Origin: SKVR01 sp964410015
GTDB lineage: Bacteria > Bacteroidota > Bacteroidia > Bacteroidales > UBA7960
NCBI GenBank assembly: GCA_964410015.1
Contig: CAYPFV010000003.1
Location: 1 to 51,445, forward strand
Length of the DNA: 51,445 bases
Reading direction: 5' to 3'
The translations under genes and the position numbers were made by a program. The first letter of the stretch is position 1, and every line of letters starts with the position of its first letter. Under the pieces are notes generated by a model. That model ran no database searches, was not told the origin of the DNA, and worked only from the letters and a program-made list of their open reading frames with translations. This document shows, piece after piece, positions 51,281 to 51,445 of the stretch.

Positions 51281-51445
51281 TTTATCTTAATCATCCTCGT
51301 GTGCGTTTAAGGATTAATCATGGATGGTTCATCTGTTTATAATTTTCAATGTTTTGATTATGAGGTGCTTATGGCTTTAATGAGGACCCGATAATGTCAG
51401 CGCTACGCGCTTTGCCATTACCCCAATAATCATCCTCGTGTGTGT
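51281..51445 (+). repeat. Dispersed repeat modules at window end
   Basis: aatcatcctcgtgtgcgttt, then a core start at 51330, then a block (51391-51414) that is the exact inverse of 38086-38109, then aatcatcctcgtgtgtgt running off the window. Confidence 0.7.

Larger units (their letters stand above)
50916..51445. other. Repeat cluster at right window edge
   Basis: 530 bp with no gene, made largely of repeat segments (51053-51180, 51196-51278, 51281-51445). A 72-codon minus-strand frame here is repeat sequence. Confidence 0.7.

Overview
The window comes from an anaerobic, AT-rich member of the Bacteroidota, most likely Bacteroidales or Marinilabiliales. The signs are TonB-dependent receptors with CarboxypepD_reg-like N-termini, two type IX secretion genes (porT and the SprA plug), -7 boxes of the TAnnTTTG type, an Nqr sodium pump and a menaquinone pathway. 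No tRNA, rRNA, CRISPR array or complete transposase gene was seen.

Layout. 48-3518: a small secreted protein, a TonB receptor and truA. 3861-19324: a hydrogen-metabolism island. It begins with a compact NuoE/NuoF/HydA-type [FeFe] hydrogenase (complex 1, 3861-7423). A sensory and regulatory cassette follows (8778-13748): Rex, DRTGG protein, HATPase, a group D HydS-like hydrogenase, second DRTGG protein, PHP phosphoesterase, second HATPase. The island ends with a full-length HydB/HydA/HydC complex preceded by a small cysteine-less HndB-like subunit (complex 2, 14758-19324). 19528-29215: lipase, GyrI-like protein, a menaquinone operon (hotdog thioesterase, menF, menD, menB, menA), apbE and a cation efflux gene. 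29270-35218: nqrABCDEF. 35345-46762: T9SS plug, hypothetical, aspartate aminotransferase, heptose kinase, pdxH, ubiE/menG, porT, hydrolase, tpx, dnaK. 46976-50915: TonB receptor and a CarboxypepD_reg-like protein.

How the genes fit together. NADH is the shared currency. Complex 1 probably exchanges electrons between NADH and H2 only. Complex 2 has the extra Fe-S domains expected of a ferredoxin/NADH bifurcating enzyme. Nqr oxidises NADH with menaquinone, whose synthesis is partly encoded here (menF, D, B, A and ubiE/menG), and ApbE attaches FMN to NqrB and NqrC. Rex senses NADH/NAD+. Four Rex-operator-like palindromes lie before rex, before the first DRTGG gene and before complex 2; none is seen before complex 1.

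The most notable non-coding structure is mobile or repetitive. Two 131-bp elements with about 18-bp terminal inverted repeats, each with its own perfect 6-bp target duplication, lie in opposite orientation on either side of the sensory cassette. A separate intergenic repeat family with a 34-bp CATCTG...CAGATG core recurs at five loci, and at the left edge one copy supplies the start codon of the first gene.
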